DNA of 64,000 nt. Origin: Glandiceps talaboti (taxonomy: Eukaryota; Hemichordata; Enteropneusta; Spengelidae). The DNA is taken from assembly GCF_964340395.1 (NCBI RefSeq), contig NC_135551.1, positions 7,079,463 through 7,143,462 of the forward strand, in the 5' to 3' direction. Below the pieces are notes generated by a model. The model saw only the letters and a list, made by a program, of their open reading frames with translations. It was not told the DNA's origin and ran no database searches. Positions 1 to 9,539 of the stretch are shown piece after piece. A program made the translations under genes and the position numbers. Within the stretch, counting starts at the first letter, position 1. The number at the start of each line of letters is the position of its first letter.

Positions 1-2
1 TG

Positions 3-1403
3 AGTCTGTTCCATGTCTCTCTACAAGTCACAAATAGTAATCGTTATTTAAGATATTTTACTATACACAAACTTAACCGTAGTACAAGATTATCTCTGTT
101 ATTGCTACTTGCTGGGGACATAAACCCACACCCAGGACCCAAGTCTTATAAATTGAAATATCCATGCCAAATATGCAAATCCGCTGCCAGATGGGGACAA
201 GAATGCATCCAGTGTGAACAATGTGACAACTGGTTTCATAAATACTGTCTCAGTATGAATGATGAAGTGTACAACACCCTTACTGCACACCCATCCTATA
301 CTTGGCTCTGCTGTGACTGTGGCCTACCGAACTTTCACTCTTCATACTTCATTGATATGTGTGATATAGAAACCATGAATAGCTTTGATACATTATCTGA
401 CATCAGTGAAGATGATACCATTGACAGTCTACCATCAGATCTAAGCAATATAAACCCAATCAAGACATCTAGCCCAACTAATAGAACCACAACTACAAAG
501 ACGACCAAAGTAAATAAACCAAAGCCTCGTAAGGCAAAATCCAAAATACATCCCCTCAAAATCATCAATGTAAATTGCCAGAGTGTACGCGCAAAACTTG
601 CTGGTTTTCAGTACCTCCTACAGGAAGAAGACCCAGATATAGTTGTTGGAACTGAATCTTGGCTTCATAGTGACATTAATAGTGGTGAAATCTTTCCTGC
701 AAACTTCAATGTATTCCGCAAAGACAGGACAATAAATAATGATTACCATGGAGGAGTATTTGTTGCAGTTAAAAATAATCTCATTGCCCAAGACGAACAT
801 CACCTCGATCAAGTTGACTGTGAAATGAAATGGATTAGCATCCATGTAAACGGTATTGCACCAATGTTCATAGGCGCTTTCTATCGCTCACAGAAGACAG
901 GTCCTGAGTATGTACGTCTTCTAGAAAACTCATTAGAAGTCATACCAAAAAATGCATCAGTCTGGATACTAGGAGACTTCAACTTACCAGATGTTGATTG
1001 GCACTCAAATTCATTCAAACCCTGTGGTAGATACCCTGGACCCAGCAAAGCTATGATCGACATCACCATGAACAATAATTTGCAACAGATGGTATTAGAA
1101 CCAACCAGAGAAAATAGTATCTTAGACCTGTGTTTTACCAACAACCCCACTTTTGTAAACAGCATCCAGATAAAGCCTGGCATAAGTGACCATGACATTG
1201 TTGTCTTACATGCTTCTATCAAGCCAAAAATTGTCAAGTTACCAAAACGGAAAGTGTACCTATATCATAAAGCCGACTTTAACAAGATGTCAAATGAACT
1301 CGATACTCTTAACAGTAGCCTTACTGAAGACATAGTAAACCAGTTGAATATAAACGAACTCTGCCCTGGAACCAGTTCTCAGATAAAATTCAGACAGCAA
1401 TGA
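3..1403 (+). CDS. LINE N-terminal part: 2A-like leader, PHD-like finger, endonuclease (frameshifted at 3' end)
   Basis: The frame is open from base 3, with no stop before 1401. No ATG is seen upstream of the leucine run, so the true start is outside the window. A five-leucine run leads into GDINPHPGP (114-140). A Cys/His-rich finger follows (about 165-330) beginning CQIC and containing CIQCEQCDNWFHKYC, a PHD-like C4HC3 pattern. A low-complexity Ser/Thr/Lys linker comes next. The endonuclease/exonuclease/phosphatase fold starts near 565 (INVNCQSVR) and has the acidic TESWL, the LGDFNLPDVDW block near 970 and the ISDHDIVVLH block near 1185, which supply catalytic Glu, Asp, Asn and His. This domain nicks target DNA to prime reverse transcription. 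The last residues before 1403 are out of frame; the correct frame continues in the reverse-transcriptase part. Confidence 0.85.
   Translation, partial: SLFHVSLQVTNSNRYLRYFTIHKLNRSTRLSLLLLLAGDINPHPGPKSYKLKYPCQICKSAARWGQECIQCEQCDNWFHKYCLSMNDEVYNTLTAHPSYTWLCCDCGLPNFHSSYFIDMCDIETMNSFDTLSDISEDDTIDSLPSDLSNINPIKTSSPTNRTTTTKTTKVNKPKPRKAKSKIHPLKIINVNCQSVRAKLAGFQYLLQEEDPDIVVGTESWLHSDINSGEIFPANFNVFRKDRTINNDYHGGVFVAVKNNLIAQDEHHLDQVDCEMKWISIHVNGIAPMFIGAFYRSQKTGPEYVRLLENSLEVIPKNASVWILGDFNLPDVDWHSNSFKPCGRYPGPSKAMIDITMNNNLQQMVLEPTRENSILDLCFTNNPTFVNSIQIKPGISDHDIVVLHASIKPKIVKLPKRKVYLYHKADFNKMSNELDTLNSSLTEDIVNQLNINELCPGTSSQIKFRQQ
114..140 (+). other. 2A-like (ribosome-skipping type) motif, degenerate
   Basis: The residues GDINPHPGP follow a run of leucines at the N-terminus of the LINE protein. 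Functional 2A peptides end in D-V/I-E-x-N-P-G-P, and such sequences are known at the N-terminus of CR1-type LINE proteins in several invertebrates. Here the Asp and Pro-Gly-Pro are kept, but the Asn before Pro-Gly-Pro is His and the Glu is Asn. Position and context fit a 2A-like origin; the substitutions suggest it no longer directs skipping. Confidence 0.6.
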
Positions 1404-3349
1404 ATGACAATATACCTTCAAAAATAACTTCATCTAAACCAAACGTACCATGGATAAATTCTACTCTTAAAAGAAATATCAGGAAAAAACGCAAACTATA
1501 TGACAAAGCAAGAAAGACCGGAAACTTTATATTATGGGACAAATTCAAAGAACTAAGAAGACGAAACGACAAACAGATGAGAAAACTGCGACAAGAACAC
1601 ATAAATACCATTGGTCAAAGCCTCCAGACAGATAACACCAAACCATTATGGAACTACATCAAAGCGCTCCGCAGAGATGTCATTGGTGTCTCGCCACTGT
1701 CCAGCATGGGCCGCATAGCATCTAGCGCAAAGGAAAAGGCTGAAATCCTAAATAATCAGTTTTGCTCCGTCTTCACAAATGAAGATCTTACCTGCATCCC
1801 AAACTTAGGCATTAGCAAGATCCCAAAAATGCCAGACATCACAATCACAACTATAGGAATAGAAAAATTGCTCAAAAATCTGAAAGTAAACAAAGCATCA
1901 GGACCGGACAACATACCCGCAAGAATACTCAAAGAATGCGCCACAAGTATTGCACCCATATTACAAAAAATCTACCAGAAATCAATATCAACAGGAACCC
2001 TACCAAAAGACTGGTTAAATGCAAATGTTTCACCAATCCACAAGAAAGGGGAGAGATCTCTTCCAAGTAACTATAGACCGGTATCACTCACTAGTATCGC
2101 TTGTAAACAACTGGAACATATTATACATAGCAACATAATGAACCATTTCGAAAAGTACTCCATACTCTGCGATAGACAACACGGATTCAGAAGTGGACGT
2201 TCATGTGAAACACAACTCACAGGCTTGATTGATGACCTTGCAAAAATCTTAGACCAGCGTGGGCAAGTAGACCTGTGTATAATGGATTTTAGCAAGGCCT
2301 TCGATATGGTCCCCCACCAACGACTACTTGCTAAAGTTGACCATTTTGGAGTAAGAACCAAGCTATGGATAGAAAACTTCCTCACCAAACGTCATCAAAG
2401 AGTAGTCATCGACGGACAGTCTTCATCTCATACAGCAGTCATCTCCGGTGTTCCCCAGGGGACCGTGCTTGGCCCTCTACTGTTCCTCACATACATTAAC
2501 GACTTACCTGATTATGTTAATTCACATGTAAGACTGTTTGCAGATGACCTCATTGTGTACAGAGAAATCAATACTCCAGCTGATACTGAAATACTACAAA
2601 ATGATATAAACTCCCTATGCAACTGGGAAAAAAGATGGCAAATGAAGTTCAACACATCAAAATGTTTCATTATGCACGTAACACACAAGAAAAAGTTCAC
2701 TCCATACCAGTATCACATGAACAATAACATCCTTCAGAAAGTAGAACATCATCCATACCTAGGAATACAACTATCAAGCAACCTTTCATGGGCCCAGCAC
2801 ATTCACCAAACCACAAACAAAGCAAACAGCATACTTGGTTTACTCAAAAGGAACCTTCGGAACTGCTCCAGGAACACAAAAGAAATAGCCTACAAAACAC
2901 TAGTTCGACCCAGACTTGAGTACTGTAGTACAATCTGGGATCCATACCAGAAAACTCATCAGGAACAACTTGAAAAAGTACAAAGGAGAGCAGCCAGATT
3001 CGTTACCAATGACTACAGACGCACAACAAGCATCACAGCCATACTAAAAACTCTAGACTGGGAATCACTACAGAATAGAAGAACTAAGTCAAGACTCGTC
3101 ACAATTTTCAAAGAAACACACGGAATCACCCCTACAAATATAAAACACCTTCATCAAGAAAACCAAACCAAACACAACACCCGTCAAACACAGAAGTTAA
3201 ACTACAATACCATTCGCTCCAATAAAGATTGTTATCACTATTCACTATACCCACGTACTATACCTCTATGGAACTCATTACCACCAAGTACAAAAGCAGC
3301 AAAAGATGTGGCAGTTTTTAAATCACTAGTCAATCTCAATGTGGAATAA
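1400..3349 (+). CDS. LINE reverse transcriptase part
   Basis: This is the C-terminal continuation of the same LINE polyprotein in the next frame. In-frame sense coding is visible from about 1367 (W-N-Q-F-S-D), so the ATG at 1400 is internal and not a real start. Reverse transcriptase blocks are clear: NKASGPDNIPARILKE (about 1890), SNYRPVSLTS (about 2067), DFSKAFDMVPHQRLL (about 2284), SGVPQGTVLGPLLFL (about 2445) and the catalytic FADDLIVY (about 2537). A C-terminal region with LVRPRLEYCSTIWDPY is typical of CR1/jockey-type enzymes. No RNase H domain is seen. The enzyme would copy element RNA onto nicked chromosomal DNA. Confidence 0.9.
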   Translation: MNDNIPSKITSSKPNVPWINSTLKRNIRKKRKLYDKARKTGNFILWDKFKELRRRNDKQMRKLRQEHINTIGQSLQTDNTKPLWNYIKALRRDVIGVSPLSSMGRIASSAKEKAEILNNQFCSVFTNEDLTCIPNLGISKIPKMPDITITTIGIEKLLKNLKVNKASGPDNIPARILKECATSIAPILQKIYQKSISTGTLPKDWLNANVSPIHKKGERSLPSNYRPVSLTSIACKQLEHIIHSNIMNHFEKYSILCDRQHGFRSGRSCETQLTGLIDDLAKILDQRGQVDLCIMDFSKAFDMVPHQRLLAKVDHFGVRTKLWIENFLTKRHQRVVIDGQSSSHTAVISGVPQGTVLGPLLFLTYINDLPDYVNSHVRLFADDLIVYREINTPADTEILQNDINSLCNWEKRWQMKFNTSKCFIMHVTHKKKFTPYQYHMNNNILQKVEHHPYLGIQLSSNLSWAQHIHQTTNKANSILGLLKRNLRNCSRNTKEIAYKTLVRPRLEYCSTIWDPYQKTHQEQLEKVQRRAARFVTNDYRRTTSITAILKTLDWESLQNRRTKSRLVTIFKETHGITPTNIKHLHQENQTKHNTRQTQKLNYNTIRSNKDCYHYSLYPRTIPLWNSLPPSTKAAKDVAVFKSLVNLNVE

Positions 3350-3420
3350 GGGAAAAATTGAAAGTGTGATGCATGACGAACTGTACGTGTATAGCCACAT
3401 CTGGCGTTTTGTACAGTAAT

Positions 3421-3440
3421 GGACAAGACAAGACAAGACC
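3421..3440 (+). repeat. LINE 3' terminal ACAAG short repeat
   Basis: Just over 70 bp after the stop codon come three to four copies of ACAAG, after which similarity to LINE-like sequence is no longer recognisable. CR1/L2 elements typically end in a short tandem repeat instead of poly(A), so this is taken as the 3' end. Confidence 0.55.
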
Positions 3441-5973
3441 ATAATGTCCCAAAATCGCCGCCAACTGGCATTTCCGATACTCTATAAATTTGGAATTTAG
3501 GGGTTTGTGGACCGATTTAAGATATATAATTGTTGTTATTAACCATGCGTAATACATTGCGATGTACCCTTGGTCATACAAATTCTGAGAGGGATTAGCA
3601 AACAACAGTGGTTTCCTGAATTATTGGTAAGATAAAAATATGATCACAAAAGATAATGATTCAATTCTGATAATGTGGTCAGTTCATCATGAATATTACA
3701 AAGGTTAGCATAGAGTATGTAGACTTGAATAAATAGTGAGAATATAACCTCTGGGCCGTCAATTTATCAAAATGCCGTGGTTTCACAAGGTTTTGTGCTC
3801 ACTCGTTGATATCTTTAAGTGATTGGGGTTTTTTTTAAATGTACATCAAACACACCTAAAATTAACTTGGCTGCAGCTTCGAGGCTGTACATTAAACTAT
3901 CAGTTTACTTTACTTTACTTTACGTTACATTACATTAAAGTGCTTTCAAATTCTTAATATTCCCTTTAAGTCCATGGTGGACATTTAAGAGAAAGGAGGC
4001 GTATTTGCTAATTTTGGGTGTTTGGTTTTGTAAGTTTAGTTAGTGTCCCAGTTACTTAGTATTTTCTGTAATTATTTTCTCTTTACTTTTAAAGTGTTGT
4101 TAAAAGAAATACTACATTCCCATAAAATTAAACCTACAATGTAGTAACAGAACAATGTCAAATATAATTGTTGTTCAGATTGCTGCATTCCTTAAAACTG
4201 TTACCTTGAAGTCCAATAGTTGTAAAGCCTATAAACTACTTTCAGATGAGAAATATATTTCTGAGAGAGAATACAATCCCTGCTGTATCTGAATTAGATA
4301 TGGTACGGTATGACAACTATAATATCCTTGAATAATTTGTTAAAGTATTCATGATGAGACATACAGCATTAGATTTTAGGCTGAAAACGTAGTTGGCAGA
4401 ACAGTCATCATGGAAACAGTCCACCTTGTTGGAATTCATATTGTTATTTTTTGTATCACCTAACATATTCATAAGAATAGAGACAGTGATATTGATTTAC
4501 CTTAGTGGAGGGTTGGCAACATATAATCATCAAGATTATAGGTCATTTTATGAACAAAAGAGAAATATTTGTGAAAGTTAATATGTCTTAATTTGAAAAG
4601 ATAGTATTGTACCAATCATCTACGACTTCTTAAATGTGATACAATTTGATCACAAATGTTTGACTATGTATCTAGTTGAAAGTTTCATTTTGGTACACTT
4701 ATCAAAATATGGTGAATGCACATGACAAATTGCCACCAAATGTGTATTTGAAGAATCTATTTGAGGTCTCAATTACAAGATGGTCATCAACACTATCAAC
4801 GTATCAGGCAGAAAACCTTGTAACCTGAAAATAAGACATTTAGCCGTACAAATATGATTCCTTTTTTTACATAAGAGTTCAAATTGTGAAAAACATTTTG
4901 ACGTTTTAGCTTTTCAAAAGTTTAAAATACGAATCAGTGTCATGATAAACATATGAATAGACACTTTAGATTGATGGAATATTTATGATAGAACATCTCA
5001 TTTTTAAGCTGAAAAGCAGATTATAAAACTTTTGGTTAGTGGCCATAAAAAAAATGGCCGCCATATTGGATTTTCAACTCAGTCACCCTTATTCATTGCC
5101 TGCACCAATGTCATGCCACAACAAATATGGCAAAGCATATGTGACGATAATTTTTTTAAATCTATAATATATTTACTCACTTGCGATCTTAAACTTGTCT
5201 ATCTTATTATGTTACTGTAATTCATTGTCATCGACATTCTGTCTATAATACTTAAGATTGATAAATAGATTTCCAACGACGTCTTATTTTGTACTTGATA
5301 AGAGACATTGGGAACAGAAACATGAATCAATTCAAAAACAAGTTTTTGGCGCTCTTATTGCCGCCATGTTAAACTTTCTATGCATCCATTATGTATATTC
5401 CCATGATGCTATGCGCGGTGCAGTTACAATGTGAATAAAGTGGTGAAAAATTTACGCAAACCATTTATATTAGTTGTTGAAGTTTTAGAAGTTATCAGAC
5501 CTTTATGTTCTGGGTCAATTTTCAGTTGTAAAGTCTTACCCTTGCCTAAATATTGTCCAGATATATGCATTTTTTGACAAAAGCACCATATCATTAAAAA
5601 AATAAAATACGTATCTTTCGATTTTTGTCTACTTTTAGTATGTCATTTTGGGGTATTCAAGGAGTAGAAAACCGCTGTTAGACCTTGTGTTACAATTAGT
5701 GGTGAGTCATTCGGTAGATTTACTGGATTAAATACAGACAATTATCTAGTGGTATTCTGTTTAAATTGAAATTACAAAGAATATGGCATTAGACAAGAAT
5801 ATCTAGTGCTTTTGAGAACGATATTATCCGTAACTGATAAACACGGAAGACACTTTTAGAACAACATTTTGGAATATCCTTATATGACAATGAGTGTTGT
5901 GGGTACTGTACACATTGTAACTTGAGGTTTACTATTGTATAGTCTAATGATTACTTGCAAATTCACGTCACAG
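3441..5973. other. Non-coding stretch, no gene recognised
   Basis: AT-rich sequence with only short open frames that have no recognisable domain. There is a small TTTAC repeat near 3905-3930, and a 'ggccgccatattgg' type segment near 5053 with a related 'gccgccatgtt' near 5360, suggesting fragments of an interspersed repeat. No RNA gene was recognised. Confidence 0.5.
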
Positions 5974-6177
5974 ATGAATTTGTTCAGATGAAGAGATTTT
6001 GTAAAGAATACATAGGTGAAGAAGAACTTGAGAAGATTAAAAGTCCATACTATCTGATTAAAGCATTGGAAAACAGTGTATATGAACTTCGACCTTGGAA
6101 CGAAGACCTACTACGAGACGTTTTGCAGAAGATAGGTAGACATGACATTAATAATGAGATTCCTGTATTCAGAATTC
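5974..6177 (+). CDS. Orphan exon encoding most of a death-effector-like domain
   Basis: The exon follows an AG at 5971-5973 (GTCACAG; an alternative acceptor is at 5985-5987) and ends at a strong donor GTAAGT at 6178, in phase 1. It encodes about 68 residues, including EELEKIKSPYYLIKALEN and LLRDVLQKIGRHDI. These line up with the DED-like C-terminus of the ROCO gene at 38846-39128 (ALEKLDGPAQILKSLQD ... LQMILKTIGRNDLLDLI), including the helix-5/6 pattern Gly-Arg-x-Asp. The first helix would lie in an upstream exon that was not found. DEDs bind other DEDs in apoptotic and immune signalling. It could be the N-terminal part of the ROCO gene 26 kb downstream or of a separate gene; the window cannot decide. 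Confidence 0.55.
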
Positions 6178-6259
6178 GTAAGTATTTAGCATGTACACTT
6201 TTATTATTTATAATTCGATTTCATATCAATAACTAGTCACAATATAACTGTAATTTATT

Positions 6260-6540
6260 AAGTCGCTGTAATTACTATAGACAAAGACATACATGACAGT
6301 ACGTGAACTGTTCAGCAATGAATGAAATATTAAGTCACTGTATTTACTATAGACATAGACAAGGCAGTATATAAACAGTAGAGCAATGAATGAAATGCTT
6401 CGTCATTGTAATTACTGTCGAAATTGATATATATGACAGAACATGGACAGTGAAGCGATTAATAAAATACTCACTGTAATTACTATAGACATAGTCATGG
6501 CAATATGATCATTGCGACATGTACAGTTACTGAAATATTA
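6260..6540. repeat. ~70-bp minisatellite, four degenerate units
   Basis: Four head-to-tail units start at about 6260, 6332, 6401 and 6471. Each contains a core like TGTAATTACTATAGACATAG, then ACAGT...CAATGAATGAAATA. Units are 68-72 bp long with many substitutions. The array lies in the intron just after the orphan DED exon. Confidence 0.75.
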
Positions 6541-7309
6541 AGCCATGGCATAAAGTATGGCATATATAATTGCACAATACAGAGTTTGTTAATTGAAGGT
6601 TATTTGCTGATTATTTTATGAAATTGTGTTTTTCGAAAGAAATTTTGTATTTTAGATTGTTTAACATGTAAATAAAAAAGCATACCCAGTGTTAGTAATT
6701 ATAGGTTAAATCTTAACACGGCATCGATTCAAATACAATATACTTTTGAACTTCATAGGTTGTGACATATCATCATGAAATAAAATAGTTGCAAGATGTT
6801 TCTGTCCTGACTGCATCATCTACAAAGTAGAATAATTGTTAAGTGTCTTCTATGTGGACTAATATCTAAATATAGACAAATATATACTTAATGGTTATAT
6901 ACGTGTGTCTTAGTAAGTTCTAAGTACATGTTTTCTTGTAAAAGAAAGACAATAATATTGAGAACAGATTTATATAATTAATTATTCCAGTAATGTACCG
7001 TGAAGCACCAAATAGTTCCCGTAATACCAGCAGTTTGCTGGATCGTTATCACATATATCAAAATGAATGCCATTGGATTAAAACAACAGAGTTGCACTTT
7101 ACTTCATTTACCAGAACTTGAATTATTAGTCCGTGGGCCGACCCCTGAAAAACCTTCTAGAAATAAGAGTTTTGTTGTTGTAGGGGGTCTTGGTGACTAC
7201 AAGATCTTTGCAGATATCTCTTGTATATAGTATGCTCATACAAAATGTAAAATGTTCTACCAGCAATATTTGCATACATTTAGTAAATTTGAACAAAACT
7301 GTCATTTTT
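6541..7309. other. Non-coding stretch
   Basis: AT-rich sequence, probably intronic or intergenic. The only longer frame (7000-7230) has no recognisable domain, and no splice-bounded exon was found. Confidence 0.4.
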
Positions 7310-7598
7310 TGACTTTTTTCACCCAAAATTGACATTTTCGACAAGAATCTTGAGGTCTTCAAGATCTTGGTAGATGTTTATTACTTGTTGCATACTTATA
7401 CAAATATGGATACTTGAAACACAATTTATAAAATTATAGTAAATATTTGGTAAGTTTTCAACCAAAAATGTGAACTTAGCACTTGCTTGGATATAACAGA
7501 TAAGCTCAGACAACAAGTTGGAGCATTTGTTTGCCCTGTCTATAAAAATCAACATATATGCGAAACTAGACAGAGTTGCTGTAAGTATTGAAAAATTA
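7310..7598. repeat. Left half of an interspersed repeat that hosts the Tx1 insertion
   Basis: This stretch is closely similar to 17509-17790: both contain CAAAATTGACATTTT, GTCTTCAAGATCTT, ACTTATACAAATATG and GGAGCATTTGT in the same order and spacing. In the 17.5-kb copy the sequence runs on into the counterpart of 13749-13815. The two halves here were therefore one repeat copy before the LINE inserted. Confidence 0.7.

Positions 7599-7668
<70 letters not shown>
7599..7668. repeat. (GAT)n microsatellite, left flank of Tx1-type LINE
   Basis: About 23 uninterrupted GAT units directly precede the LINE 5' end. A second GAT tract directly follows its 3' end (13675-13748). The pair is best read as the target tract, split or duplicated by insertion. 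Confidence 0.9.
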
Positions 7669-7878
7669 GTGACACTGGAATGACGTGTTAAAACGACGCT
7701 CCAGTGCATAGTCGTTCTAGTCGCTAACGCTTTCCCAAGCAACACATATTCCTTACAATAGACTTTCTTTAGTCATTGTACATCGATCAGATCAACGTTT
7801 TTGGAGTAAATACCCAAGGATTGCAGTGATTTTCTGGGATTTTGACCCCGGTGCCCGTGGGTGGCACACAAAGACAAT

Positions 7879-9516
7879 ATGGCTGCCCACCGCCATACCC
7901 GCGTATCACCTTTCACCGGTCTGACTAGGAAACATGGGATCAAATGTGAACCACTTGATGGCGTTACCGTTGAAAGTTATCTGAAAACCATTGCTGAAAC
8001 AACAGGACCACAAAATATAATCACTGCTTCAAGACTAAATGGATCCATACACATATACTTCAACTCGATTACATGGGTAGAAACGATCTGCACAAACGGA
8101 CTACAGGTGAGCGGACAGTATGTCCACGTTGAACCCATTGTTAAACCCGCCACAAAAATAGTTGTATCAGGTGTGCCACCCTTTATTTCCGATGAAGCTG
8201 TTGAGCATGAGCTGTCACGTTTTGGCAAAGTAGTAAGCAGTGTCCGTCCAATACCTTTAGGATGTAAGATCGAAACCCTAAAGCACGTCAAATCATTTAG
8301 GAGACAAGTATACATTCTACTCGGTAGCGACCATAACAACGACATAAGCGGCCAAACCTACATAGAATTTGAAGGAAAATACTACAAGGTTTACCTTTCT
8401 ACCGACGACATGAAATGCTTCAAATGTCAACAAAAAGGACATATACTAAGAAATTGTCCACAACATGATCAACCACCCACAACGAATAACGACGACACCG
8501 ACATCAACAACACTAACAACAATGATCATCTTAACGTCAGCGATAATAACCAAGACGGAGAACAGAGAGGTAACGATAACGGATGGATACACGTAACATA
8601 TAAATCAAGAACCAAAACAACCGATACAACGAACAACGAACCCAAAAACAGCGACAACGAAAACACACAGAACAATTACAACATGTTAGAAATAGAACCA
8701 GATCAAGACGACAACAATGATAATGTAATGGAAAACGAACAAAATAGTAACGATGGACACGAAATCGAACAAAACAATATCGATGAAAACAAAATCGAAC
8801 ATAACGATAACACTGACAACGAAACTGAACAACAAGAAGTAACAGAACAAGTTGAACAGTTTGAAAATACCGATAACACACAGGTACCGGAACAAGAAAC
8901 TACACAACTATTAACTGAACCAGTGCATAACAATAAAGAAGACGGAAATAGCGACAATGAGATTGATGACGATGAAGTGAGGGTACGAACCCCTCCTTCA
9001 ACCCTCCCATCCACACCATCCTTTTCACTGCCTGCGGCCTCATGGAGCACACCTTCCTATCCAGCTCCAATCCCATCACTCGAACTTACAGGATTATCTG
9101 TATTGTCAAGTGACCACCACCAATCAGACACCGAACAAGCTTCCCAAGTCAGTACAGAGAAAGATACTGACAGTATTTCATACTCGCCACTTCTAACATC
9201 AGATCTCGAATTTTCACAAGATGCATCGACAAGAGATACAGACGACAACGAATCCACCATTTCAGATATATCGGACACTCCATTAAACACGGAGTTTTCT
9301 CCAAAGTCAATAAAAGAATTTCTTGAAGATGTGAAACACTCAAGAAAATTCATCGAAAGATGCCTTGAATTCAACCCAAACCTGAAAGAACTTTGCAAAC
9401 ACTTAAACAAATACCGAACGCAACAACCTACAAGTCACGCCCAGAAAACACGGATATACAAAATGATCAATAAAATCAGACAACATATAATGGCGACAAC
9501 AAAAATCACAACCTGA
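7879..9516 (+). CDS. LINE ORF1: RNA-binding gag-like protein with CCHC zinc knuckle
   Basis: The first ATG in the frame is at 7879 (MAAHRHTRVSPF), giving about 545 residues. An upstream in-frame GTG at 7861 is not a eukaryotic start. Residues ~90-165 resemble an RRM-like fold (IVVSGVPPFISDEAVEHEL followed by FGKVVSSVR). A zinc knuckle CFKCQQKGHILRNC lies at about 8419-8460. The region after it is very rich in Asn, Asp, Glu and Gln and probably disordered, then Ser/Thr/Pro-rich. A conserved helical C-terminus starts near 9300 (KSIKEFLEDVKHSRKFIERCLEF). Such proteins coat the element RNA in the ribonucleoprotein needed for retrotransposition. The stop is 23 bp before the ORF2 ATG, so ORF2 is probably translated by reinitiation or a similar mechanism. 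Confidence 0.85.
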   Translation: MAAHRHTRVSPFTGLTRKHGIKCEPLDGVTVESYLKTIAETTGPQNIITASRLNGSIHIYFNSITWVETICTNGLQVSGQYVHVEPIVKPATKIVVSGVPPFISDEAVEHELSRFGKVVSSVRPIPLGCKIETLKHVKSFRRQVYILLGSDHNNDISGQTYIEFEGKYYKVYLSTDDMKCFKCQQKGHILRNCPQHDQPPTTNNDDTDINNTNNNDHLNVSDNNQDGEQRGNDNGWIHVTYKSRTKTTDTTNNEPKNSDNENTQNNYNMLEIEPDQDDNNDNVMENEQNSNDGHEIEQNNIDENKIEHNDNTDNETEQQEVTEQVEQFENTDNTQVPEQETTQLLTEPVHNNKEDGNSDNEIDDDEVRVRTPPSTLPSTPSFSLPAASWSTPSYPAPIPSLELTGLSVLSSDHHQSDTEQASQVSTEKDTDSISYSPLLTSDLEFSQDASTRDTDDNESTISDISDTPLNTEFSPKSIKEFLEDVKHSRKFIERCLEFNPNLKELCKHLNKYRTQQPTSHAQKTRIYKMINKIRQHIMATTKITT

Positions 9517-9539
9517 CAACCAACATATTCAAGTTCAAC

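Larger units (their letters stand above)
1..3440 (+). mobile_element. CR1/L2-type non-LTR retrotransposon (LINE), 5' end outside window
   Basis: The sequence shows, in order, a hydrophobic leucine run with a 2A-like motif, a PHD-like zinc finger, an apurinic-type endonuclease domain, a reverse transcriptase and a short 3' tail. This order is typical of the CR1/L2 branch of APE-type LINEs. The reading frame is open to the first base of the window, so the initiator methionine and 5' UTR lie upstream. The coding region is broken by one frameshift near 1359-1367 and stops at 3349; about 90 bp of 3' UTR end in a short ACAAG repeat. Apart from the frameshift the protein is well preserved, so the copy is probably fairly young. 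Target-site duplications cannot be assessed because the left end is missing. Confidence 0.9.

Noticed and set aside
1756-2388. Minus-strand frames opposite the CR1 reverse transcriptase
   Set aside because: Shadows of a well-supported + strand coding region.
7319-7675. Minus-strand frame with a long Ser run
   Set aside because: It is the (GAT)n microsatellite read backwards plus repeat sequence, not a gene.
8537-9050. Long minus-strand frames opposite Tx1 ORF1
   Set aside because: Shadows of the Asn/Asp-rich region of ORF1, with no domain.
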